Position numbers and translations under genes: made by a program. Under the pieces are notes generated by a model, which saw nothing but the letters and a program-made list of their open reading frames with translations, ran no database searches and had not been told where the DNA came from. From assembly GCA_016193485.1 (NCBI GenBank), contig JACPRZ010000063.1:62001-126000 (forward strand): a stretch of 64,000 nt of DNA, written 5' to 3'. Below, in pieces: positions 29,801 through 37,084 of the stretch (the stretch's first letter is position 1; each line of letters begins with the position of its first letter). Source of the stretch: Bacteroidota bacterium (lineage in GTDB: Bacteria; Bacteroidota; Bacteroidia; JACPRZ01).

Positions 29801-30152
29801 CTGTTTCTTTAACAGTAGCGAAGGCAGCCGGCAGGAGTTCAATCAGTTTCTCAAATATTTTTTCAAAAATCTTTTTCTGTACCTGGTCCGCTTCCCTGTA
29901 GAGGTTCTCTTTTTCGTTCAGGTCGTCAGCCTGTTCGGCTTTTTCTTTTAACCCGGTAATAATCTTTTCATCTTCTGCAATATGATCGCTGATTTGTTTT
30001 TTGAATGCAAGTGTCCGCAGGCGCAGATCATCATTGCTCAGGTTTTTCACTTCTTCATTCCAAATACGGTTGATTTCATCCGCTACCGGCCGTAAAAGCA
30101 ATGCATCGCGTTCATGTTTGTTACCGAAAAGATTACCGAGGAATTTAAGCAC
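26859..30152 (-). CDS. secA: Preprotein translocase ATPase SecA
   Basis: This 1,097-residue protein has the length typical of Bacteroidota SecA. Walker A is MATGEGKT at residues 190-197, and the DEAD-type motif lies in [20 protein letters not shown]. The second nucleotide-binding half has [15 protein letters not shown] and [13 protein letters not shown]. The C terminus carries a Pro/Gln/Arg-rich linker and the SEC-C zinc motif [12 protein letters not shown]. SecA drives proteins through SecYEG and so delivers type IX cargo to the periplasm. The MORN-repeat gene lies 54 bp upstream on the same strand. Bacteroidota SecA is longer than the roughly 900 residues of proteobacterial SecA because of insertions in the N-terminal half. 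Confidence 0.97.
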   Translation of the reverse strand: [1097 protein letters not shown]

Positions 30153-30206
30153 GGGAGGAGAAAATTATTGGAGGGTAAAGTTAGTTCAAATTATGGTCGC
30201 CTGCCG

Positions 30207-31763
30207 CTATTGCGCTTCAGTGGTTTCGGGTTTTATCTTTGTCCCGTCAAATTTTATTTCAACTCCGTCTTTAAAACCAGTTGTAATGAAAACCGACTCA
30301 TCTGCATTATATCTTTTCCATGGACCCTCTTTGCGTCCTGCAAGATATTCACCTTCTTCTTTTATTTTTCCGTTTGGATACCAGGTCGCATGCTTTCCTT
30401 CGGGTTCTCCCAGTATAAACATTCCCTCAAAACATTTTTTACCATTCGGATAAAAGTATATCCAAACACTGTCGCGCAAACCCGATTTGTAATTGCCTTC
30501 TTCCCTGTGCGTACCCATTTCATAAATCCATCTTCCTTCCTTTTCACCGAATTCATATTTCCCGCTTGTGATGATCCTGCCGCTGTCGCTGTATTCGCGT
30601 AAAAATCCATGTTCTGTTCCGCTGCTGAATTCCTCCTCCCTGAGAATCAGTCCGCCCGGGTAAAACCATTTCCATAGTCCATCCGGTTTTCCCTTAAAAT
30701 AGGTTCCTTTTTGTTCAATATTTCCGTTTTCAAAATAAAAAACCCATTCTCCTTCCCTCACATTATTTTTGTACTCCCCTTCCGATTTCAGCGCTCCTTC
30801 GGGATAATATTCCTTCCACAATCCCTGCTTTAAACCGTTTTTATCAATGATTCCTTTTACCGATTCGGCAATTTTTGATCCTTCCCTGAAAATTTTCGAG
30901 GCGGTTATTTCACCGCTCTCATCAAATTCACGGAATACTCCTTCGGGTTTTCCCTTTTTCAGGGTGCCGGTCGTTTTGATTTTCGCTCCAGGGTAATATT
31001 CCTTCACCGTTTCCATATCGGTAATGGGATCAGCATCTTTGATCAGTTCCCCTTCCTCATAGGTAAATGTTCCTTTCAACGTCCCGTTTTCAAAATAATA
31101 CCGGAATACACCGTGCTTTTTATTATCCCTGTAATTTCCTTCCGATTTAATGGTTCCGTTTTTATAAAATTCCCTCCATTCACCGTATTTTCTTCCAAAC
31201 CTGTCCCTGCGGTTTATCATTTCGGTTTTTAAAGAAATTCCGTTTTTATAATTCCATATCGTAATTATCAAACTGTCTTTTGAAAATTCAAATGCTTTTC
31301 CTTCTTCTTTTCCATTAATATAATTAATCTTTTTATGAATGGCGCCATATTCTTCATTCTCTTTTACGGGATAATACGATAAGAAATCACCATGCCGCAT
31401 ATCATCCCTGAATGATTCAATGGATACCAGTTTTCCATCTTCAAACGTTTTTCTTATTCCGTTTTTTTTACCGTTAACGTAATTTATTTCCATGGATAAT
31501 CTTCCTGTATTATCATAAAATTTCCAGGTACTGTCCAGTTCAAAATTCCTGCGGTTTCCCTCCGATTTCAGTTTCCCGTCAGCATAATAAGTTTTCCAGT
31601 AGCCGTCCGGTTTGCCGTCTTTCATCATACCTTCGCTTGATTTTATCCCGTTATCGTAATAAAAAATATTGTACCCATTCGGTTTTATTTCATTTTTAAC
31701 CTGGGCAAAAGTGAAACAATAAATCAGGAGTTGTACCGGCAGGAAGGTAAATCTTTTGAACAT
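30207..31763 (-). CDS. Exported MORN-2 (YwqK-like) repeat protein
   Basis: After a signal peptide (MFKRFTFLPVQLLIYCFTFAQ), nearly all 518 residues are tandem units of about 23 residues with the pattern GYWKTYYADGKLKSEG, characteristic of the MORN-2 variant repeat (toxin-antitoxin YwqK type). I count close to twenty units with few insertions. The repeats form an extended beta-hairpin solenoid, and such exported proteins in Bacteroidota have no firm function. It precedes secA by 54 bp on the same strand and may share its transcript, but a functional link to secretion is only suggested by position. A short Thr/Glu-rich tail ends the protein. Confidence 0.85.
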   Translation of the reverse strand: MFKRFTFLPVQLLIYCFTFAQVKNEIKPNGYNIFYYDNGIKSSEGMMKDGKPDGYWKTYYADGKLKSEGNRRNFELDSTWKFYDNTGRLSMEINYVNGKKNGIRKTFEDGKLVSIESFRDDMRHGDFLSYYPVKENEEYGAIHKKINYINGKEEGKAFEFSKDSLIITIWNYKNGISLKTEMINRRDRFGRKYGEWREFYKNGTIKSEGNYRDNKKHGVFRYYFENGTLKGTFTYEEGELIKDADPITDMETVKEYYPGAKIKTTGTLKKGKPEGVFREFDESGEITASKIFREGSKIAESVKGIIDKNGLKQGLWKEYYPEGALKSEGEYKNNVREGEWVFYFENGNIEQKGTYFKGKPDGLWKWFYPGGLILREEEFSSGTEHGFLREYSDSGRIITSGKYEFGEKEGRWIYEMGTHREEGNYKSGLRDSVWIYFYPNGKKCFEGMFILGEPEGKHATWYPNGKIKEEGEYLAGRKEGPWKRYNADESVFITTGFKDGVEIKFDGTKIKPETTEAQ

Positions 31764-32129
31764 AAATTACGTATCTGAAATAATAATAATAAAATTTTTA
31801 TAAGAAAGATGTTGTTATTATTATCCTGTTAATAGTGTTTAAAAAATAACGGGGACAGGCCTCCTATAAACACTATGAACATGTTATTAACATTAAATGA
31901 ACAATGGCAAAGGTAGATATAAAAGGGACAATTTTACATCTTCGCAATAGTTATGAACACCTGTTAGTAATTACGCGGGTTGATAAAAAATCCATATTTA
32001 TTATTCAGATTTCGTTGAAAGAATGTTAATATCACATTGTAATTTCACCAAAAACGGGTGTAGTTGTAAAAAATTGTTTAATTTGCCTTTTTATTAACAA
32101 TTAATCATCAGGATATTAACACAGGCATA
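31764..32129. other. 366-bp AT-rich divergent intergenic region
   Basis: This region separates the divergent MORN gene and rpiB. It has a 9-bp inverted repeat (ATAGTGTTT at 31832-31840 with AAACACTAT at 31868-31876) around a G+C-rich loop, and several TTATTAAC-like motifs. TAATTTGC near 32080 is close to, but not exactly, a TAnnTTTG -7 element for rpiB. No gene or RNA is recognisable. Confidence 0.5.
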
Positions 32130-32588
32130 ATGAAAAATGTTGATAAAATAATTACGGTGGGATCAGATCATGCGGGATACAGGATCAAAGAAAAGATAAA
32201 AGAATATTTATCCGGGGAAGGATATGCGGTCAATGACTGCGGATGTTTTTCTGAAGAAAGCGTTGACTACCCCGATTATGCACACGCTATAGCCGGTGAG
32301 GTTAGCAAAGGACAATCCGGAACAGGTATCCTCGTATGCGGCAGCGGCAACGGGGTATGTATGACGGCAAACAGACACAGTAATGTACGGGCCGCTCTTT
32401 GCTGGAAAGAGGAACTTGCTTCTCTTGCCCGCAAACATAATGATGCCAATGTACTGTGCCTTCCCGGCAGGTTTATCGATGGAGAAAGCGCTATAAAAAT
32501 TGTAAAAACGTTCCTTGAAACCGCCTTTGAAGGGGAAAGACACAGCCGAAGGGTGGCGAAGATTGATAATATCGGACCATCAGCATAA
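32130..32588 (+). CDS. rpiB: Ribose-5-phosphate isomerase B family (RpiB/LacAB)
   Basis: This 152-residue protein matches RpiB in length and motifs. ITVGSDHAGYRIKEKIKEYL opens the Rossmann-like fold, DYPDYAHAIA binds the phosphorylated sugar region, GILVCGSGNGVCMTANR carries the active-site Cys and anion hole, and RKHNDANVLCLPGRFI is the C-terminal signature. RpiB interconverts ribose 5-phosphate and ribulose 5-phosphate in the pentose phosphate pathway in the cytosol; allose- or galactose-6-phosphate isomerases belong to the same family and cannot be excluded. The gene stands on its own promoter region and precedes an M28 peptidase by 40 bp on the same strand. Confidence 0.92.
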   Translation: MKNVDKIITVGSDHAGYRIKEKIKEYLSGEGYAVNDCGCFSEESVDYPDYAHAIAGEVSKGQSGTGILVCGSGNGVCMTANRHSNVRAALCWKEELASLARKHNDANVLCLPGRFIDGESAIKIVKTFLETAFEGERHSRRVAKIDNIGPSA

Positions 32589-32628
32589 AGAATAAAGATG
32601 GATCATATTAAATGAACATGAGTTTACA

Positions 32629-34293
32629 ATGAAGAAGTCCCAAGTCCCAAGTCCCAAATTCCAAGTTCAAGGAAATATCCAACAGCACCAATTTTCGAGG
32701 AATTTGGAACTTAGAATTTGCGTTTTTGAACTTTTTTTATTTCATTTTATTTTTACCGGATTTATCTCCGCCCAAAACTATGATTCTGCCGTAAAAATTT
32801 TTTCCAACACCATTCTGAAAGACGAACTCAGATCGCATGTCTTTAAACTTGCATCGCCTGAATTTGAAGGCAGGGAAACATCAAAAACCGGGCAAAGACG
32901 CGCAGCCGCTTATATAGCGGAACAGTTTTTTATCAAAGGAGTTGCTTCGTTTTATGATACATCTTATTTCCAGCGGTTTCCTTTAATGATCAGTTCACCC
33001 GATTCCTCTTCCCTGGTCATTGGCGGTAAAACATATAAATTTATGAGGGACTTTTATTTTTTACCCGGCTTTCAGGATACGGTGATCCGGGGCAATGAAA
33101 TTTGTTATGCCGGGTTTGGAATAAGCGATGACAAAACGGATGAGTTTAAAAATTCCGGAGCCGAAGACAGGATTGCCGTTATTTTTGCAGGGGAGCCATA
33201 CGACAGGGAAAAGAAGCGGTATTTTATTTCCGGTGACACTAATCCTTCTGCCTGGTCATTTAACCGGCAGATGAAACCGCTCAATGCTCAGCGGCATGGC
33301 GTAACAGCCCTGCTGGTCATAACCGACAGCATTGAAAAAAAAGTCCGGGAGATGAAACATTACATTGAATCGCCTATGTTCACACTTTCCGATGGGCGAA
33401 CCGACAGGCCCGTACGGATACCGGTTTTATTTATTTCGGAAGAAATTGCATCGGATATTTTTGCCATGAACGGGTCTGATTTGAAAAAAGTATTTGATAA
33501 AGCAAATAAAGGCAAAAGTAAACCAATGCTGATTAAATCTATCATTACCATTTATGTCAGAAGGAAAAAGGAAAATACATCATCTGAAAATATTGCAGGA
33601 TTTATCAGGGGAAACGGCAAGCCGGAGGAAGTTATTCTCATCACAGCGCATTATGATCACCTGGGTAAGGATGGCAATGAAATTTACTATGGAGCCGATG
33701 ACGATGCTTCGGGAACTGCTGCTGTAATTGAAATTGCCGAAGCGTTCGCCATCGCAAAAAAAAATGGTTTTACACCTGAAAGGTCTATTCTTTTTATGCC
33801 GGTTGCCGGTGAGGAAAAGGGACTGCTGGGTTCGGGATATTATACACGGAATCCGCTCTTTCCGCTCAATAAAACCGTTGCCGACCTGAATATTGATATG
33901 ATAGGCAGGATGGATGCTGCGCACGATGGCAATCCTGATTACGTGTATATTATCGGATCCGATAAACTGAGCACCGAACTGCATAAAATAAATGAAGAAG
34001 CGAATAAAAAATCAGTAAACATTGCGCTCGACTACACCTACAACAGCCCCGATGATCCCAACCGCTTCTATTACCGTTCCGATCATTACAATTTCGCCAA
34101 GTATGATATCCCGGTAATTTTTTATTTTACAGGCGTGCACGCGGATTACCATAAACCCACCGACACTCCTGACAAAATTCATTTTGAAAAGATGGAAAAG
34201 ATAACGCGGCTGATTTTTTACACGGCATGGGAACTTGCAAACCGGGAGGAAAGAATAAAAGTGGATGTTGTGAATGTGTTTGAGAAATATTAA
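32629..34293 (+). CDS. Exported M28 family zinc aminopeptidase
   Basis: The 554-residue protein carries the full M28 metal set: HYDHLG near residue 340, DDDASGTAAVIEIAEAF, GEEKGLLGSGYY (general base and ligand), DMIGRMD, and a late His in TGVHADYHKPTDT. Between the signal peptide and the catalytic domain, residues about 110-310 form a PA-domain-like insertion typical of exported M28 enzymes. It probably trims peptides in the periplasm or outside the cell. The signal peptide is unusual: its first 30 codons are encoded by AAGTCCC heptamers and an inverted repeat, and the hydrophobic core follows (FELFLFHFIFTGFISAQ). Confidence 0.9.
   Translation: MKKSQVPSPKFQVQGNIQQHQFSRNLELRICVFELFLFHFIFTGFISAQNYDSAVKIFSNTILKDELRSHVFKLASPEFEGRETSKTGQRRAAAYIAEQFFIKGVASFYDTSYFQRFPLMISSPDSSSLVIGGKTYKFMRDFYFLPGFQDTVIRGNEICYAGFGISDDKTDEFKNSGAEDRIAVIFAGEPYDREKKRYFISGDTNPSAWSFNRQMKPLNAQRHGVTALLVITDSIEKKVREMKHYIESPMFTLSDGRTDRPVRIPVLFISEEIASDIFAMNGSDLKKVFDKANKGKSKPMLIKSIITIYVRRKKENTSSENIAGFIRGNGKPEEVILITAHYDHLGKDGNEIYYGADDDASGTAAVIEIAEAFAIAKKNGFTPERSILFMPVAGEEKGLLGSGYYTRNPLFPLNKTVADLNIDMIGRMDAAHDGNPDYVYIIGSDKLSTELHKINEEANKKSVNIALDYTYNSPDDPNRFYYRSDHYNFAKYDIPVIFYFTGVHADYHKPTDTPDKIHFEKMEKITRLIFYTAWELANREERIKVDVVNVFEKY
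32635..32719 (+). repeat. Heptamer tandem repeat and inverted repeat inside the M28 signal peptide
   Basis: Three tandem AAGTCCC units (32635-32655) are followed by AAATTCCAAGTTC (32656-32668), which pairs at 12 of 13 positions with GAACTTAGAATTT (32707-32719). The block lies wholly in the 5' end of the peptidase gene. Confidence 0.7.
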
Positions 34294-34304
34294 TATAAAA
34301 ATCC

Positions 34305-34460
34305 GAATAATTAAATCCGAAATCCGAAATAATATCTGATAACTGAATTTCTAAAACCAAAACAAATACAAAATTATTTCTATCAGTTGGACGTTTTTCT
34401 TTTTTAAATTTCGAACATTTGTATTTTAGATTTGTTTCGGATTTAGGATTTTCTGCCTTT
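34305..34460. repeat. Mosaic AAATCCG-type inverted repeat region
   Basis: AAATCCGAAATCCGAAAT near 34314 faces ATTTGTTTCGGATTTAGGATTTT near 34424-34452, with ACAAATACAAAA matched by a TTTGTATTTTAGA stretch on the other side. The arms are imperfect and built from 7-bp units. It fills the gap between the M28 peptidase and lutB. Confidence 0.55.
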
Positions 34461-34491
34461 ATTGTGATTTTTTCAACATAGGTATATTATC

Positions 34492-35871
34492 ATGCCGTCT
34501 TCACCCATAAAGGAATTCCTTGAACGCTCTGAAAGGAAGGCATTTGATGCCGCCCACCGCCAAAAAATTGATTTTAATATTTCAAAATATGATCAGACCG
34601 TTCTTAAGGGAAAGCAGCAATATTCAAACCTTGAAGCGGCAAGGGAAAAGGCGGCCGCCATCAAACGGAAAGTTGTCGAAAACCTTGACCAATACCTACT
34701 CGAATTTGAATCAAACTTCACAAAAAGGGGGGGGAGGATAATATGGGCAGAAGATGAAAGACAGGCGGTTGACGCAATCCTCGGCATATTAAAGAGAGCG
34801 GGAGTAACATCAGTGGTCAAAAGCAAGTCAATGGCTACCGAAGAGATACACCTTAATGAAGCGCTTGAAGAAAATAATATTGAGCCCGTTGAAACCGACC
34901 TGGGGGAATATATAGTACAGGTTGCCGGTGAAAAGCCCTACCATATAGTTACCCCGGCAATGCACAAGTCAAAAGAAGAAGTGGCGGACCTTTTTCATAA
35001 AAAATTCGGATTGCCTGCCGGATCATCACCGGTGGAAATTGCGGGATTTGTACGAAAAAAACTGCGTAAAAAGTTCATTCATGCCGGTGCCGGAATTACA
35101 GGCGCTAATTTCCTTATTGCCGATATTGGCGGGATCGCCATCACTGAAAATGAGGGTAACGCCCTGCTGACTGTCGCCTGTCCGAAAATTCATATTGCCG
35201 TATGCGGAATTGAAAAGTTGATCCCTTCGCTTTCTGACCTGAGCCACTTCTGGCCTTTACTTGCGACCTACGGAACAGGGCAAAGGGTTACGGTTTATAA
35301 TTCAATTATTACCGGTCCGAAAAAAGAAAATGAATTGGATGGACCCGAACAGGTTTACCTCGTACTGCTTGATATGGGCCGTACCAAACTGCTCGCAAAT
35401 CCGCAGCAGCGGCAGGCGCTAACCTGTATCCGCTGCGGTGCATGTTTGAATGCATGTCCGGTCTATAAAACCATTGGCGGACATTCATACGGTGCGGTTT
35501 ACAGCGGTCCCATCGGTTCGGTAATAATGCCTCATCTGCAGGGATTTGAAAAGTACAGCCACCTGAGTTTTGCTTCATCACTGTGCGGCAAATGCAGTGA
35601 GGTGTGCCCGGTGAAAATTGATATTCATAAACAGTTACTTGAAAACCGTTATTATTCCGTTTCCGGAGGCAATTATGGGATAGTTGAAAAAATTTCTATC
35701 CGGATGTGGAGGACCGCAATGCTCCATCCCCGCTTGGTAAATATTATCCCATCCTTTATTATCAACCGGTTTTTTAAATATTTCTTCAGGATGAAATGGG
35801 GTGAAAAGAGGGATTTGCCTGAGTTTGCCCCGGAAAGTTTCAGGCGACTCTGGAAGCGGAGAAATAACTAA
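34492..35871 (+). CDS. lutB: LutB/LldF-type iron-sulfur LUD-domain protein
   Basis: This 459-residue protein has an N-terminal LUD domain (residues about 65-290) with SKSMATEEIHLNEALE, GAGITGANFLIADIGGIAITENEGN and LATYGTGQRVTVYNSIITGP. Two 4Fe-4S motifs follow, CIRCGACLNACPVY at 312-325 and CGKCSEVCPVKIDIHK about 50 residues later. LutB works with LutA and LutC in oxidation of L-lactate to pyruvate. Neither lutA nor lutC is visible next to it, so the partners must lie elsewhere or the role differs. A G8 tract (34727-34734) encodes Gly-Gly in the LUD domain. It is convergent with the SGNH hydrolase gene (40 bp between stops). Confidence 0.9.
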   Translation: MPSSPIKEFLERSERKAFDAAHRQKIDFNISKYDQTVLKGKQQYSNLEAAREKAAAIKRKVVENLDQYLLEFESNFTKRGGRIIWAEDERQAVDAILGILKRAGVTSVVKSKSMATEEIHLNEALEENNIEPVETDLGEYIVQVAGEKPYHIVTPAMHKSKEEVADLFHKKFGLPAGSSPVEIAGFVRKKLRKKFIHAGAGITGANFLIADIGGIAITENEGNALLTVACPKIHIAVCGIEKLIPSLSDLSHFWPLLATYGTGQRVTVYNSIITGPKKENELDGPEQVYLVLLDMGRTKLLANPQQRQALTCIRCGACLNACPVYKTIGGHSYGAVYSGPIGSVIMPHLQGFEKYSHLSFASSLCGKCSEVCPVKIDIHKQLLENRYYSVSGGNYGIVEKISIRMWRTAMLHPRLVNIIPSFIINRFFKYFFRMKWGEKRDLPEFAPESFRRLWKRRNN

Positions 35872-35911
35872 TTTCAGAATTTTTCCTACGGGATTCCTTT
35901 CGTATAATTCC

Positions 35912-37081
35912 TTACTTCATCATCCGGTACAACTCCTCAGCCACAGCCCGGTGGACTTTTGCCGAAGGATGTGCATCGCCCCAGTTCACCGCGCGGTCTT
36001 CAAGTGAAAAATTTTTTATCAGGGAATAAGTATCAAGTACAGGGATGTTCTGATTTAAAAAAAATTTTTCAATGGGACGATTCACATATTCTTCCGAATA
36101 ATCAATGGTGACGTCATGGGTTTCGGGGAACAAAACAATGATCAGCGGGACATTTTCTTTCCGGCTGAGATATATGAATGAATAAAGGGCATCAATATGT
36201 TGTTTGAAAAGGGTGTCATTGAGATAATACGACAAATAATTTTTCCTGCCTTCTTCGCTTAAATAATATTCTTTTGAGACCTTTGTATGCGGCTTTAAGG
36301 ATTCGCGGACAGCGGCTGCCTTGTTAACTGTGTAATTTAAAAAATACGAATTATCGGTGATGAACGGAAAATTAATACCCGCTTGTATTATTAAATTTCC
36401 TGCTCCATTATAAAGTTGTCTCCCTGTCCCCCTGTCTCCCCATCTCTCCAATTTCTGTTCAATAACGGTTTCAATATCGTTGGGATGGTGGCATACAACA
36501 ATAAGATCAGGCCGCACCGGGAAAGCGGTAAGGTTTTCAAATGATTTGCGCGTATCGGCACCGTTCATACCGAGATTAAATACTGCATAATTTTCTCCGA
36601 GCAGTAAACCCAGTACATCAGAAAAACGTTCTTCCGGATTTTCAATGCCATGCCCGGCAACAAATGAATCACCGCAGATAAGCACCCTCTTTTTTCCCGT
36701 AATTTCCCGCATATCAATTTCCCTGTCGCGGTAACCCAGGCGATTGGTATGCCAGTACCTTCTGAACCACACACGCGATCCGAGGGTTATTCCGGAACCA
36801 TGGCTGTAAGGAATATTCATGAAAACGGTTTCAACAACGAAAAAAAGAATCAGAACGGTAATAACCGCAAGCGAAATGTTTTTTATTTTATCCGGTATGG
36901 CTGAACGCATTATTGACCGGAGAATAATAAGCAGCAGTCCGGTATTCAGGATGATCATTACATACCGCGCAAAACCGATGAAGGATGATTCGGCAGAAGG
37001 GTAATCCGTATACCGGGTTAAATAGAAAATTAAAACCGTCAGTAAAATAAAGAGCGAAAGAGAAAAACGGATTCCGCGCAT
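35912..37081 (-). CDS. Membrane-anchored SGNH/GDSL hydrolase-like protein
   Basis: This 389-residue protein has three N-terminal membrane segments (residues about 8-20, 38-55 and 68-88) and a periplasmic SGNH domain. Block I is ICGDSFVAGHGI (nucleophile Ser at about 139), GMNGADT gives the Gly of block II, HHPNDIE resembles block III, and the catalytic Asp-His pair is in WGDAHPS near the end. Such enzymes often remove or transfer acyl groups on glycans, though alkyl-ester hydrolysis is also possible. The gene at the right window edge is a paralogue. An in-frame block of four octamers (36417-36449) is inserted in the region after block III. The gene follows the PorP-TPR-SPOR gene by 3 bp on the same strand. 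Confidence 0.8.
   Translation of the reverse strand: MRGIRFSLSLFILLTVLIFYLTRYTDYPSAESSFIGFARYVMIILNTGLLLIILRSIMRSAIPDKIKNISLAVITVLILFFVVETVFMNIPYSHGSGITLGSRVWFRRYWHTNRLGYRDREIDMREITGKKRVLICGDSFVAGHGIENPEERFSDVLGLLLGENYAVFNLGMNGADTRKSFENLTAFPVRPDLIVVCHHPNDIETVIEQKLERWGDRGTGRQLYNGAGNLIIQAGINFPFITDNSYFLNYTVNKAAAVRESLKPHTKVSKEYYLSEEGRKNYLSYYLNDTLFKQHIDALYSFIYLSRKENVPLIIVLFPETHDVTIDYSEEYVNRPIEKFFLNQNIPVLDTYSLIKNFSLEDRAVNWGDAHPSAKVHRAVAEELYRMMK
36417..36449 (+). repeat. Octamer tandem repeat inside the SGNH hydrolase gene
   Basis: TGTCTCCC, TGTCCCCC, TGTCTCCC and CATCTCTC follow each other without a gap. On the coding strand they read as GGGAGACA-like units encoding ERWGDRGTGRQL, which has no counterpart in the paralogue at the right window edge. 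Confidence 0.7.
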
Positions 37082-37084
37082 TAT

